A stretch of 64,000 nucleotides of DNA from DATGLG01 sp035294245 (lineage in GTDB: Bacteria; Pseudomonadota; Alphaproteobacteria; JACZXZ01), in NCBI GenBank assembly GCA_035294245.1, contig DATGLG010000004.1, positions 1 to 64,000 on the forward strand, read 5' to 3'. This document shows, one piece after another, positions 32,466-42,081 of this stretch. How positions within the stretch are numbered: the stretch's first letter is position 1; each line of letters starts with the position of its first letter. The translations under genes were made by a program, and so were the position numbers. Under the pieces are notes generated by a model. The model was not told the origin of the DNA. It did no database searches and saw only the letters and a list, made by a program, of their open reading frames with translations.

Positions 32466-34607
32466 TCAGCCGGCGCTGCCGGCCTCGCGATTGCCGCCGC
32501 TTGAGGGCGCCGCCTCCTTGCCGGTTTTCTGATCGACCGCCTTCATGGAGAGGCGAACCTTGCCGCGCTCGTCGATCCCCAGCACCTTGACATAAACGGG
32601 GTCCCCCATTTTGACGATGTCAGAGGGCTGCTTCACGCGGTGCGGCGCCATCTCGGAGACGTGCACCAGCCCGTCCCGGCTGCCGAGGAAATTCACGAAG
32701 GCGCCGAAATCGACGAGCTTCACCACCTTGCCGCGATAGATGACGCCGACCTCGGGCTCAGCAACGATATTGCGAATCCAATCGATCGCCGCTTGGCTTG
32801 CCCGCTCGTCGACTGCCGCGACCTTGACAGTGCCGTCGTCCTCGATGTCGATCTTGGCGCCGGTGACTTCGACGATCTCCCGTATCACCTTGCCGCCGGT
32901 GCCGATCACCTCGCGAATCTTGTCCTTGGGAATGGTGAAGGTGGTGATGCGTGGCGCATGCTTGCTGACACCCTCGCGCGACCCCGCGATCGCCTTTCCC
33001 ATCTCGCCGAGGATATGCATGCGGCCGTCGCGCGCCTGTGCGAGCGCCGTTCGCATGATCTCCTCGGTGATGCTGGTGATCTTGATATCCATCTGGAGAG
33101 AGGTGACGCCCTTCTCGGTGCCCGCCACCTTGAAGTCCATGTCGCCGAGGTGATCCTCGTCGCCGAGAATGTCCGAGAGCACCGCGATCCCGCTCTCCTC
33201 CTTGATGAGCCCCATGGCGATGCCGGCGACGGGACGGGTGAGAGGCACGCCCGCATCCATCAAGGCCAGCGACGACCCGCACACCGTCGCCATCGAGGAG
33301 GAGCCGTTCGATTCCGTGATCTCGGAAACGACACGGATCGTATAGGGGAAACTCTCTTTCGCCGGCAGAAGGGGGTGGATCGCGCGCCAGGCGAGCTTGC
33401 CGTGGCCGATCTCCCGCCGGCCTGGCGAGCGCAGGAAGCCCGCCTCGCCGACCGAATAGGGCGGGAAATTGTAGTGCAGGAGGAAATGCTCGCGATATTC
33501 GCCCTCGAGCGCGTCGATAACCTGCTCGTCCTGCCCGGTGCCCAAGGTCGTCGTGACAAGCGCCTGGGTCTCGCCGCGCGTGAAGAGCGCGCTGCCATGG
33601 GCGCGCGGCAGCACACCGACTTCACAGACGATAGGCCGCACGGTCTTGGTGTCACGGCCATCGATACGCAGCCCGGTCCTCAAGATGTTCCCGCGCACGA
33701 TGTCCTTCTCGAGGGGCTTCAGGAGCGCAGTCGCGAGCTCCGGCTCGAAGCCTTCCTCGGTCAGCTTGGCGACGGCATCCGCCTTGGCGGCGGCGACCTT
33801 CTCGACGCGCGCCTGTTTGACCGTCTCGCGATAGGCGGCGCGCAGGGGCTCTTCGGCGAGCTCGCGCAGCCGCGCCTCGGTACGCTGCTTATCCGGGTGC
33901 TCCTCGGGGAGCGCCCAGGGATCCTTGGCGCAGGCTTCGGCCAGCTCGATGATGGCCTGGATCACCGGCTGGAAGCTCCGGTGACCGAACATGACGGCGG
34001 CGAGCATGGTCTCCTCGGGCAGCTCCTTCGCCTCGGATTCGACCATCAGAACGCCCTCGGCCGTGCCCGCCACAACGAGGTCGAGATCGGAGTTCATGAT
34101 CTCGTCCATGCGCGGATTGAGCACGAATTCCCCGTTGATGCGCCCCACACGGCAGGCGCCGATCGGACCGAGGAAGGGAATGCCCGAGATCGTGAGTGCC
34201 GCCGACGCCGCGACCATCGCGACGATGTCCGGATCGTTCTCGAGATCGTGGCTCAGGGTGGTGCAAATCACCTGGGTCTCGTTGGTGAAGCCATGAGCGA
34301 AAAGCGGACGGATCGGCCGGTCGATCAGCCGTGAGACCAGGGTCTCCTTCTCGCTGGGCCGACCCTCACGCTTGAAGAAGCCACCGGGGATCTTGCCTGC
34401 CGCGAAGGTCTTCTCCTGATAATTCACGGTGAGGGGAAAGAAATCGACACCTGGCTTGACGGTCTTCTGCGCCACGGCGGTTGCGAGCACCGTCGTCTCC
34501 CCATAGCTTGCCATGATCGCGCCGTCGGCCTGGCGCGCGATCTTGCCGGTCTCCAGCACCAGCTTGCGCCCGCCCCAGTCGAGCTCCTTCCGATAAATCT
34601 TGAACAT
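32466..34607 (-). CDS. pnp: Polyribonucleotide nucleotidyltransferase (PNPase)
   Basis: 713 residues. Two RNase PH-like core domains (FKREGRPSEKETLVSRLIDRPIRPLF; the second with GHGKLAWRAI, DILGDEDHLGDMDFKVAGT), then a KH domain (IPKDKIREVIGTGGKVIREI) and an S1 domain (EVGVIYRGKVVKLVDFGAFV). It degrades RNA phosphorolytically and is part of the degradosome. Strong ribosome site AAGGAAAAGGAA before ATG 34607; a longer frame to 34733 runs through the leader hairpin and is rejected. Preceded by rpsO, as in most bacteria. Confidence 0.98.
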   Translation of the reverse strand: MFKIYRKELDWGGRKLVLETGKIARQADGAIMASYGETTVLATAVAQKTVKPGVDFFPLTVNYQEKTFAAGKIPGGFFKREGRPSEKETLVSRLIDRPIRPLFAHGFTNETQVICTTLSHDLENDPDIVAMVAASAALTISGIPFLGPIGACRVGRINGEFVLNPRMDEIMNSDLDLVVAGTAEGVLMVESEAKELPEETMLAAVMFGHRSFQPVIQAIIELAEACAKDPWALPEEHPDKQRTEARLRELAEEPLRAAYRETVKQARVEKVAAAKADAVAKLTEEGFEPELATALLKPLEKDIVRGNILRTGLRIDGRDTKTVRPIVCEVGVLPRAHGSALFTRGETQALVTTTLGTGQDEQVIDALEGEYREHFLLHYNFPPYSVGEAGFLRSPGRREIGHGKLAWRAIHPLLPAKESFPYTIRVVSEITESNGSSSMATVCGSSLALMDAGVPLTRPVAGIAMGLIKEESGIAVLSDILGDEDHLGDMDFKVAGTEKGVTSLQMDIKITSITEEIMRTALAQARDGRMHILGEMGKAIAGSREGVSKHAPRITTFTIPKDKIREVIGTGGKVIREIVEVTGAKIDIEDDGTVKVAAVDERASQAAIDWIRNIVAEPEVGVIYRGKVVKLVDFGAFVNFLGSRDGLVHVSEMAPHRVKQPSDIVKMGDPVYVKVLGIDERGKVRLSMKAVDQKTGKEAAPSSGGNREAGSAG

Positions 34608-34687
34608 TTCCTTTTCCTTCCTTCCGCCATTCCTTCCGCGATCCGACCCCTGCCGGACCAACAACGACGACCGGCTTCGCCGCGTTC

Positions 34688-34743
34688 CCCGGCAATCCCG
34701 CCGGGACACGCGCATGAGCCGGGCCCGCACCATGCATGCATGG
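34688..34743. promoter_or_regulatory. pnp leader: hairpin plus 14-bp perfect palindrome
   Basis: In the 193-bp rpsO-pnp gap, CCCGGC (34688-34693) pairs with GCCGGG (34700-34705) around AATCCC. About 25 bp away, CCATGCATGCATGG (34730-34743) is a perfect palindrome. In E. coli the pnp leader hairpin is cut by RNase III and controls pnp by autoregulation; a similar role is plausible here. Confidence 0.5.
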
Positions 34744-34800
34744 GAGGATTGATAGGACGCCGGGCACTCGGTCGAGCCTTGCCACCGCGTCCTCAGCGCA

Positions 34801-35070
34801 TCAGCGGCGCAAGCCGAGGCGCTTGATCAGCTCCTCATACCTCCCGCTGTTCTTCTGCTTGAGGTAATCGAGCAGCCGACGACGCTGGCCGACCATCATG
34901 AGGAGGCCTCTCCGGGAGTGGAAATCCTTCTTATGGGTATTGAGATGGTCGGTAAGATTCTTGATTCTCTCGCTCAGTATCGCGACCTGGACCTCGGGCG
35001 AGCCGGTATCCTTTTCGTCCTGAGCATATTCGCCAATGAGCGCGCGCTTGCGCTCCGCAGTAATCGACAT
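34801..35070 (-). CDS. rpsO: 30S ribosomal protein S15
   Basis: 89 residues beginning MSITAERKRALIGEYAQ, with the family motif DTGSPEVQVAILSERIKNLTDHL and HSRRGLLMMVGQRRRLLDYL. It binds 16S rRNA and bridges to 23S rRNA. It follows truB (15 bp gap) and precedes pnp, in the conserved order truB-rpsO-pnp. Confidence 0.99.
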   Translation of the reverse strand: MSITAERKRALIGEYAQDEKDTGSPEVQVAILSERIKNLTDHLNTHKKDFHSRRGLLMMVGQRRRLLDYLKQKNSGRYEELIKRLGLRR

Positions 35071-35085
35071 CGTCCTCTCCCACGG

Positions 35086-36021
35086 TTAAAGATTCAGCAC
35101 CCGCACCGGATGAAGCTGCAAGACGGGGCCATGACTGAGGCGGGTGAGCGCGACCGGCTTGCCATCGGCCATCGCACAAACCGTTTCGCCGTCCGCCATG
35201 CCGTCGACCTGAACCTTGTCGGCAGTGCGGAGCACCTGGACGGGACGACCGCTCCTCAGAAGCTTCGCCTCGATTTCCGTCAGGGCCAGCGCCGGGATGT
35301 CGGCCAGCGCGGTCTCGATCGGCAGCAGGTGCTCGAGTGCGGCGGCACTATGCCCGAGCGCCTCGAGTTTATCCAGGGAAATCGCCGCAGCCTCGGAGAA
35401 ACGACCCACCGAGAGCCGCCGCAGAGCGGTGATATGCCCGTAAGTGCCTAGTTCTGCGGCCAAATCCCGTACCAGCCCACGCATGTAGGCGCCCTTTCCA
35501 CAGCTGACCTCGAAGGTTGCGTGATCCCGGTCGGGCCGGTCGGTGAGGGTGATGCGATCGACCCTCACCCAACGTGGCCCAAGGAATGGCGCATCCCCCG
35601 CCCGTGCCAGGGCATAGGCCCGCTGGCCGCCCACCTTGACCGCCGAATAAGCGGGGGGGACTTGCTCGATCTCACCGACGAACCGCGGCAGGACGTCCCG
35701 TATCTCGGCATCCGTCGGCCGATGGTCGCTGCTTGCGACCACCTCGCCCTCGCAATCATCCGTCGTCCGCTGCTCGCCCCAGCGCACCGTGAAACGGTAG
35801 CTTTTGCTTCCGTCCATGGCAAAAGCGACCGTCTTCGTGGCCTCGCCGAGGGCGACCGGCAGCACCCCGGTGGCGATCGGGTCCAGGGTCCCCGCATGTC
35901 CGGCTTTGGCGGCGTCGAGGAGCCGCTTCAGCCGCGCGACGGCCGTCGCCGAGGTCATGCCCGACGGCTTGTCGATTACCAGCCAGCCGTCGATTTTCCG
36001 GCCCTTGGGCTTACGAGCCAT
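35086..36021 (-). CDS. truB: tRNA pseudouridine(55) synthase
   Basis: 311 residues beginning MARKPKGRKIDGWLVIDKPSG. The catalytic Asp is in GHAGTLDPIATGVLPVALGEATK. It converts U55 of the tRNA T-loop to pseudouridine. A PUA-type C-terminal region follows from about residue 240. ATG 36021 overlaps the rbfA 3' end by 11 bases; a longer frame to 36129 lies inside rbfA and is rejected. Confidence 0.97.
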   Translation of the reverse strand: MARKPKGRKIDGWLVIDKPSGMTSATAVARLKRLLDAAKAGHAGTLDPIATGVLPVALGEATKTVAFAMDGSKSYRFTVRWGEQRTTDDCEGEVVASSDHRPTDAEIRDVLPRFVGEIEQVPPAYSAVKVGGQRAYALARAGDAPFLGPRWVRVDRITLTDRPDRDHATFEVSCGKGAYMRGLVRDLAAELGTYGHITALRRLSVGRFSEAAAISLDKLEALGHSAAALEHLLPIETALADIPALALTEIEAKLLRSGRPVQVLRTADKVQVDGMADGETVCAMADGKPVALTRLSHGPVLQLHPVRVLNL

Positions 36022-36454
36022 TGCTGTCCTCGTCCTCCGCTCCGTCGCGCAGATCCCGGCGCATGTCATGGGCGGGGAGATCGCGGGCGACGGCGGGACT
36101 GTGCAGCAGGCGATCGAGTTGGGCTGCACGATCGAACGACGTGTCGGCCTCGAAGACGAGTTCGGGGAGATAGCGCAGCTGGATCTCGCGGGCGAGCTGT
36201 GCGCGCAGATAGGATGCCGCCCGCCTGAGCCCCTTCACCAGCGCCGACGTATCCCCGCCCCCGAAAGGCAACACGAAGGCTGTGGCATGGCGGAGATCGG
36301 GGCTGACCCGCACCTCGGTCACCGTGATGGAAATACCCATCAAGTCGGGATCACGAAAATGCCCGCGCTCGAAGATGCGCGCCAGGGCGTGTCGGACTTC
36401 CTCGCCGACCCGCTGCTGACGCTGGGTCTGGGGCTTGAGATGTTGCCTGGTCAT
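36011..36454 (-). CDS. rbfA: 30S ribosome-binding factor A
   Basis: About 147 residues. KH-like fold: QRVGEEVRHALARIFERG, then ITVTEVRVSPDLRHATAFVLPFGG and LRYLPELVFEADTSFDRA. It aids late 30S maturation and 16S 5'-end processing. ATG 36454 is preferred; GTG 36463 would add three residues. It overlaps truB, which indicates coupling, and follows infB with about 50 bp between. Confidence 0.96.
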   Translation of the reverse strand: MTRQHLKPQTQRQQRVGEEVRHALARIFERGHFRDPDLMGISITVTEVRVSPDLRHATAFVLPFGGGDTSALVKGLRRAASYLRAQLAREIQLRYLPELVFEADTSFDRAAQLDRLLHSPAVARDLPAHDMRRDLRDGAEDEDSNGS

Positions 36455-36505
36455 GCTCACCACGGCCTGCGCTCGCCACCGGGTTCATCGCGGCGGCTGA
36501 ACAGC

Positions 36506-39112
36506 CTATTGCAGCGCGCGTGCGACCTCTTCGACCTCGTAGCACTCGATGACGTCGCCCTGCTGCACATCCTGGTAATTCTCGAAGGACATGCCGCAGT
36601 CATAACCCTCCTTCACCTCGCGCACATCCTCCTTGAAGCGGCGCAAGCTGCCGAGCCGGCCGTCATGGATCACCACGTTATCGCGCAGTAGCCGCGCACG
36701 CGCGCTCCGCCTGATCAGGCCATCTGTCACCATGCAGCCCGCGACCTTGCCGACCTTGCTGATGGAGAAGACCTCGCGTACCTCGGCGTGGCCCAGCAGA
36801 TTTTCCTTAACAGTCGGCGCCAAGAGGCCCGAGAGCATCTTCTTCACGTCGTCGACGACGTCGTAGATGATCGAGTAGTAGCGGATCTCCAAGCCGTCGC
36901 GCCGCGCGAACTCGCGCGCCTGAGGATTGGCGCGGACATTGAAGCCGACGATCAATGCTTGAGACGCTGCCGCCAGGGCGATATCCGACTCGTTGATGCC
37001 GCCGACCCCCGCGTGGAGCACGCGTACGGCGACCTCGTTCGTCGTCAGGCGCTGGATCGCGTTGACGATCGCCTCGACCGACCCTTGGACGTCCGCCTTG
37101 ACCACGATCGGAAGCTCCTTCGCCTCACCAGCAGCGATCTTCGAGAACATCTGCTCGACGGTGCCGCGCGTGCCACGCGCGACGCGAACATCGCGAAGCT
37201 TGCGCTGACGGAATTCGGTCACTTCCCGCGCACGCACCTCGTTCTCGACGACGCTGAACGAATCGCCGGCGAGCGGCGTGCCGTTGAGCCCCAGCACCTC
37301 GACGGGCGTCGCCGGACCCGCGGTGTCCAACGGGCGATTGCGGTCATCGAGAAGCGCACGCACGCGTCCCCACTCGCTGCCGGCGATGAAGATGTCGCCA
37401 ACCCGGAGAGTGCCGCGCTCAACAAGCACCGTGGCGACAGGGCCGCGGCCGCGCTCTAGCTTGGCCTCGATGACGGTGCCTTGGGCGGGGCGATTCGGAT
37501 TGGCTCTGAGGTCAAGCAGTTCCGCTTGAAGCAGAATGGCCTCCTCGAGCTTGTCCAAATTGAGCCGCTTCGTTGCCGAAACCTCGATCCCCAACACCTC
37601 GCCGCCGAATTGCTCGAGGACGATGCCATGGTTGAGAAGGTCGTTCCGCACGCGATCGGGATTGGCGTCGGGCTTGTCCACCTTGTTGATGGCCACCACG
37701 ATCGGCACATTGGCCGCCTTGGCGTGATTGATCGCTTCGATCGTCTGCGGCTGCACGCCGTCATCGGCGGCCACCACGAGCACGACGATATCGGTGACCT
37801 TGGCGCCCCGCGCGCGCATGGCGGTAAAGGCTTCATGGCCGGGGGTGTCAAGGAAGGTGATGCGGTGGCCCGAGCCGAGGACCACCTGATATGCACCGAT
37901 ATGCTGCGTGATCCCGCCGGCCTCATGGGCGGCGACATCGGTTGCCCGCAGCGCGTCAAGAAGCGAGGTCTTGCCATGGTCAACATGCCCCATGACGGTG
38001 ACCACCGGGGGCCGCTCGACGAGGCTCTCCGGCGCATCCTCCTGGCCTTCGAGCCCGATCTCCACGTCCGATTCCGCCACGCGCTTGATCTTATGGCCGA
38101 ACTCGGCGACGACCAGCTCCGCCGTGTCGGCATCGATCACCTGGTTGATCGTGGCCATGACGCCGAGCTTCATCAGCGCCTTGACGACATCGGCCCCGCG
38201 CTCGGCCATGCGGTTTGCGAGATCCTGAACCGTGATCATCTCGGGGACGACGACCTCGCGCACGACCTTGAGCGCCGCCTCGCCCATGGCCTGGCGGGCC
38301 CGCAGCTTCTCGCGCTCGCGCGCACGCCGGACGGAAGCCAGCGAACGCACCCGCTCCTCTTCCGAGTCGTCGAGAGCTTGGGTGATCGTGAGCTTGCCCG
38401 TGCGTCGGCGCGGCTCGAGCCGCTTGGGCGCCAGCGCCGGGCGCACCTTGCCGGCCGCTCGCTTGGGGGCGCGCTCGCCTTCCTCCTCCTCGGCGGCAAG
38501 CGCATCGGGGCTGATCGGCGCCGGCACCGGCTTTGCGGACGGGACAGCGCGGGCCGCCGGGCTCGGCCTTGCCTGGGGCGGCGTTGCGACCGGCTTGGCC
38601 TCGACGCGCGTAGCTTCCTCGCGCGCTTCCTCCTCCGATTTGTGACGCGCTTCCTCTTCGGTCCGGCGGCGCGCCTCCTCTTCCTCCACCCTGCGCCGCT
38701 CCTCTTCCTCGGCTCGACGGCGGCTCTCCTCCTCCGCCCGGCGAATCTCTTCGGATTCGTAGCGCTTGCGCGCCTCGTGGTCGGCTTGAACGGCGCTCTT
38801 GAGCGCGCGTACCCGCGCCGCCTTCTCTTCATCCGTCAAGGTATGGGGAATCGCCGTACCGGCTTCCGCGGCGGCGGCTTCGGCATGAGCTGCGGCAAGA
38901 TCGGGCGCTGGAGTCTTCACCTCGTGGAGGAGCCCTCCGGCGTCCTGTGTAAAGGTCCGCTTGCGCTTGACCTCGACCGTGACGGACTTCGAGCGTCCAT
39001 GAGGGAAGCTCTGACGGACCTGGCCCGTCTCGACCGTCTTCTTGAGCTCAAGCCGGCCCGGGCGCGATAGCCCCAAGGGCTTTTTGCGGTTACCTTCGTG
39101 CGATTCAGTCAT
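36506..39112 (-). CDS. infB: Translation initiation factor IF-2
   Basis: 868 residues. Charged, helical low-complexity N-terminus (about 110-180, rich in Glu/Arg such as EEARRRTEEEARHKSEEEAR), then the IF2_N region, then the GTPase domain with GHVDHGKTSLLD (G1), DTPGHEAF (G3) and NKVDKPD (G4), and the C1/C2 domains that bind initiator tRNA. The repeat-like N-terminus is normal for alphaproteobacterial IF-2. ATG 39112 starts 14 bp after the ylxR stop. Confidence 0.98.
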   Translation of the reverse strand: MTESHEGNRKKPLGLSRPGRLELKKTVETGQVRQSFPHGRSKSVTVEVKRKRTFTQDAGGLLHEVKTPAPDLAAAHAEAAAAEAGTAIPHTLTDEEKAARVRALKSAVQADHEARKRYESEEIRRAEEESRRRAEEEERRRVEEEEARRRTEEEARHKSEEEAREEATRVEAKPVATPPQARPSPAARAVPSAKPVPAPISPDALAAEEEEGERAPKRAAGKVRPALAPKRLEPRRRTGKLTITQALDDSEEERVRSLASVRRAREREKLRARQAMGEAALKVVREVVVPEMITVQDLANRMAERGADVVKALMKLGVMATINQVIDADTAELVVAEFGHKIKRVAESDVEIGLEGQEDAPESLVERPPVVTVMGHVDHGKTSLLDALRATDVAAHEAGGITQHIGAYQVVLGSGHRITFLDTPGHEAFTAMRARGAKVTDIVVLVVAADDGVQPQTIEAINHAKAANVPIVVAINKVDKPDANPDRVRNDLLNHGIVLEQFGGEVLGIEVSATKRLNLDKLEEAILLQAELLDLRANPNRPAQGTVIEAKLERGRGPVATVLVERGTLRVGDIFIAGSEWGRVRALLDDRNRPLDTAGPATPVEVLGLNGTPLAGDSFSVVENEVRAREVTEFRQRKLRDVRVARGTRGTVEQMFSKIAAGEAKELPIVVKADVQGSVEAIVNAIQRLTTNEVAVRVLHAGVGGINESDIALAAASQALIVGFNVRANPQAREFARRDGLEIRYYSIIYDVVDDVKKMLSGLLAPTVKENLLGHAEVREVFSISKVGKVAGCMVTDGLIRRSARARLLRDNVVIHDGRLGSLRRFKEDVREVKEGYDCGMSFENYQDVQQGDVIECYEVEEVARALQ

Positions 39113-39126
39113 TCCGTACGATCTTC

Positions 39127-39792
39127 CTATTCGGACCCTGCTGCATCGAGTGACGGCAGCATTACACCGTCTTCGGACTCAAAGCCGGCCAGACGCGTCG
39201 CCTCGACGAGGAATCGCCGAGCCAATCTGCCGCCTGCCAGCGCCACATGCACGGCGTTATCCCGCCCCAGCGCGGCGCCAAGCTCACCGGCACGAAAAAG
39301 CGTGACGACCGGCACGCCACGTCCCAAGCTCGCCAATTTGGCGCGGCCACCCTCCGCACCGTCGGAGGCTGCGACCAGAACGGCGGCACGCCCGTCGCGA
39401 AGCCAAGCGCGCACCTGCTCGAAGCCCGAGGCGACCTTGCCGGCGCGACGTGCAAGTCCGAGAAAGTCGAGACAACGGCGTCTCAACCGGACCGCCACGT
39501 GATCGGCTAGGCCGTCGGGTACTCGGACCGAGCTATGGGCGGCCTTGGCGAAGCTGCCCTTCTCGCAGGCTGTTTCTACTACATCCCGGCGCGCCTGCAA
39601 CCACAATCCCCGGCCCGGGAGCCGGCCTTCCACATCCGGCACGAGCAAGCCGTCGGGCGCCACTACGAAGCGGACGAGGCGCTCCTTCGGCAGCACCTGG
39701 CGCGTCGCGATGCAGCGCCGGAGCGGGCCTTGCGGCTCCGCGCCACCGCCGTCCTCCACCTCCGAGAGCGTCACAGCCAAAAGCTCCGCCAT
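39127..39792 (-). CDS. ylxR: YlxR (DUF448) plus L7Ae-like RNA-binding protein
   Basis: 221 residues. The N-terminal YlxR domain (about 20-100) has the family motif RRCIATRQVLPKERLVRFV and DVEGRLPGRGLWLQ. The C-terminal L7Ae/L30e-type domain (about 112-205) has LDFLGLARRAGKVASGFEQV and VVTLFRAGELGAALGRDN. Both domains bind RNA. This fused form is usual in alphaproteobacteria. It sits between nusA and infB in the conserved operon. Its molecular role is not settled; links to RNase P and to ribosome function are reported for YlxR. Confidence 0.92.
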   Translation of the reverse strand: MAELLAVTLSEVEDGGGAEPQGPLRRCIATRQVLPKERLVRFVVAPDGLLVPDVEGRLPGRGLWLQARRDVVETACEKGSFAKAAHSSVRVPDGLADHVAVRLRRRCLDFLGLARRAGKVASGFEQVRAWLRDGRAAVLVAASDGAEGGRAKLASLGRGVPVVTLFRAGELGAALGRDNAVHVALAGGRLARRFLVEATRLAGFESEDGVMLPSLDAAGSE

Positions 39793-39804
39793 GGCTCTCC
39801 GTGC

Positions 39805-41376
39805 TCACGCCTCCACACCCGGCTCGGTCCCCGAAGCCGTAGCACCGGGCTCGCCCGCAAACCAATGCTGACGCGCCGCCATGATGATGGCATTGGCGCG
39901 CTCGGCGCTCAGGCCGTGGTTGCGCAGGATGCCGTCATTCGGATCGGTAAGCTCGTCGCTCGACAGATCGGCGAGATCATCGAGCGTCTTGATGCCCGCC
40001 TCTCCGAGCGTCACCAGCATGGCAGGGGTAATGCCCTCGATCGCGCCGAGCGCATCTTCAACGCCGAGCTCACGGCGCCTGCTGTCGAACTTCTTGTCCT
40101 GCTCCTCGAGATAGGCGCGCGCCCGCGCGGAAAGCTCGCTTGCGAGGCTCTCGTCGAATCCTTCGATGCCCGTGAGGTCCTCAAGCGGCACGAACGCGAC
40201 CTCCTCGATCGTCGAGAAGCCCTCGGTCACTAGGAGATGCGCGATGACGTCGTCGACATCCAAAGCATCGATGAAAAGCTGCGAGCGCGTCCGGAATTCC
40301 TCCTGGCGCCGCTGCGATTCCTCTTCCTCCGTCAAGATATCGATATCCCAGCCCGTGAGCTGGGAGGCGAGGCGCACGTTCTGCCCGCGTCGGCCGATGG
40401 CGAGCGAGAGCTGCTCGTCTGGAACGATGACCTCGATCCGGCCGGCATCCTCATCCAGCACCACCTTGGCGACCTCGGCTGGTGCGAGCGCGTTGACAAC
40501 GAAAGTCGCGGGCTCGGACGACCATGGAATGATGTCGATCTTCTCGCCCTGCAGCTCGCTGACGACGGCCTGCACGCGACTGCCGCGCATGCCGACGCAG
40601 GCTCCCACCGGATCGATACTCGAATCCTTCGAGATGACGGCAATCTTGGCGCGGCTGCCGGGGTCGCGCGCGACGGCCCGGATCTCGATGATCCCGTCGT
40701 AGATCTCGGGCACTTCCTGCGCAAAGAGGCGTTGCATGAATTCCGGCCGGGTGCGCGAGAGGAAGATTTGCGGCCCGCGCGGCTCTTCGCGCACGTCGTA
40801 GATATAAGCGCGCACCCGATCGCCCTGACGGAAGGTCTCGCGCGGGATCATCTCCTCGCGCCGCAGGATCGCCTCGGCGCGGCCAAGATCGACGATGACA
40901 TTGCCGAACTCCACGCGCTTGACGAGGCCGTTCACGATCTCGCCGACGCGATCCTTGTATTCGCGATATTGACGCTGGCGCTCGGCCTCGCGCACCCGCT
41001 GGACGATAACCTGCTTGGCCGTTTGGGCGGCGATGCGGCCAAAATCGATCGGCGGCAACGGATCGGTTATGAAATCACCGAGCTTGAGCTCCGGATCGAT
41101 CCTGTGCGCGGCGGCGAGCGTGATCTGCGTGGCCTCATTCTCCACTGGATCGGCGACTTGGCGAAAGCGCATCAGCTTGATCTCGCCCGATTTACGATCG
41201 ATCGATGCGCGAATGTCATGCTCCTGGCCGTATTTGGAGCGACCGGCCTTTTGGATGGCTTGCTCCATGGCTTCGAGCACCTCCTCGCGATCGATGCCTT
41301 TTTCCCGTGCCACGGCATCGGCCACCTGGAGAAGCTCGACGCGTGGAGCGCTTGCGGTCAAATGAACTGTAGCCAT
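39805..41376 (-). CDS. nusA: Transcription termination/antitermination factor NusA
   Basis: 523 residues. N-terminal RNA polymerase-binding domain, S1 domain (VGEIVNGLVKRVEFGNVIVDLGRAEAIL), KH1/KH2 (DPVGACVGMRGSRVQAVVSEL; LAIGRRGQNVRLASQLTGWDIDI) and C-terminal helix-hairpin-helix repeats (FVPLEDLTGIEGFDESLASEL; ALGAIEGITPAML). It acts on transcript pausing, termination and rRNA antitermination. ATG 41376 lies 9 bp downstream of the rimP stop. Confidence 0.98.
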   Translation of the reverse strand: MATVHLTASAPRVELLQVADAVAREKGIDREEVLEAMEQAIQKAGRSKYGQEHDIRASIDRKSGEIKLMRFRQVADPVENEATQITLAAAHRIDPELKLGDFITDPLPPIDFGRIAAQTAKQVIVQRVREAERQRQYREYKDRVGEIVNGLVKRVEFGNVIVDLGRAEAILRREEMIPRETFRQGDRVRAYIYDVREEPRGPQIFLSRTRPEFMQRLFAQEVPEIYDGIIEIRAVARDPGSRAKIAVISKDSSIDPVGACVGMRGSRVQAVVSELQGEKIDIIPWSSEPATFVVNALAPAEVAKVVLDEDAGRIEVIVPDEQLSLAIGRRGQNVRLASQLTGWDIDILTEEEESQRRQEEFRTRSQLFIDALDVDDVIAHLLVTEGFSTIEEVAFVPLEDLTGIEGFDESLASELSARARAYLEEQDKKFDSRRRELGVEDALGAIEGITPAMLVTLGEAGIKTLDDLADLSSDELTDPNDGILRNHGLSAERANAIIMAARQHWFAGEPGATASGTEPGVEA

Positions 41377-41385
41377 CCGTCTACT

Positions 41386-41895
41386 TCACCCTTCCTTACT
41401 TGCGCCGCGCGCAGCAGCGGCTGTCAATAACTCGTCGCTCAAGACGAGGCGCGCCTTTTGGATTGCCTCGTATGGCAGCTCGGCCGTGCCGATGTCGAGC
41501 GCGAGCCGGACGATGCCGTTGTCGATCCCGAGCAATCGGCCGCGGAAGCGACGACGCCCGTCGATGGGATGCGTCGTCTCGGCTTTGACCTCGTGCCCGG
41601 CGAACCGGGCGAAATCCTTGGGCCGCACCAGCGGCCGATCTATCCCCGGCGAGCTGATCTCGAGCATGTAAGCGCCGGCCACCGGATCCTCCACATCGAG
41701 CAGGGCGGACGCCGCACGGCTGATCGCCGCGCAATCATCGACGGTCATCGGCCCCTGATCGAGCCGTTCGGCCATCACCTGCAGGGTGGGACTGCGCCCG
41801 CCGCTGAGTTGGACGCGCACAATCTCGTAGCCCATCGCCTCGAGCGAAGGGGCGAGAAGGCGCTCGACGCGGCGCTGCAGCTCCGATCCTCCCAC
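41386..41895 (-). CDS. rimP: Ribosome maturation factor RimP
   Basis: 169 residues: VERLLAPSLEAMGYEIVRVQLSGG at the N-terminus, DCAAISRAASALLDVED, then YMLEISSPGIDRPLVRPKDFARFAGHEV, diagnostic of RimP. It is needed for 30S maturation. GTG 41895 is the start. First gene of rimP-nusA-ylxR-infB-rbfA-truB-rpsO-pnp, so the operon promoter should lie in 41896-41972. Confidence 0.96.
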   Translation of the reverse strand: MGGSELQRRVERLLAPSLEAMGYEIVRVQLSGGRSPTLQVMAERLDQGPMTVDDCAAISRAASALLDVEDPVAGAYMLEISSPGIDRPLVRPKDFARFAGHEVKAETTHPIDGRRRFRGRLLGIDNGIVRLALDIGTAELPYEAIQKARLVLSDELLTAAAARGASKEG

Positions 41896-41972
41896 CGACG
41901 GCCCTCATGCCCGCGCTTCGGGATGTGCGCCAGCCGGGCCTCGCAACCAAGCCGAACTCGGTAATACTTAAG

Positions 41973-42008
41973 CCCAATAAAACTAAAGAGTGGGCTTGGG
42001 ACCCACTC
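41973..42008 (-). terminator. Rho-independent terminator downstream of trmB
   Basis: On the minus strand GAGTGGG (42008-42002) pairs with CCCACTC (41994-41988) around a 7-base loop, followed by the T-rich tail TTTAGTTTTATT (41987-41976). It separates the metK-trmB transcript from the rimP-nusA operon on the same strand. Confidence 0.85.
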
Positions 42009-42081
42009 TCGTTCCGGTCTGACGCTCAATCAGTCCTTCGGGACCACGTTTTCCCGAAATATAGCCATAAAGCCGCCCGCT

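Noticed and set aside
37481..39070. 529-residue plus-strand frame
   Set aside because: Antisense to infB, which has full GTPase motifs.
36506..39112. Glu/Arg-rich repeats in IF-2 as an unusual insertion
   Set aside because: Charged low-complexity N-termini are normal in alphaproteobacterial IF-2.
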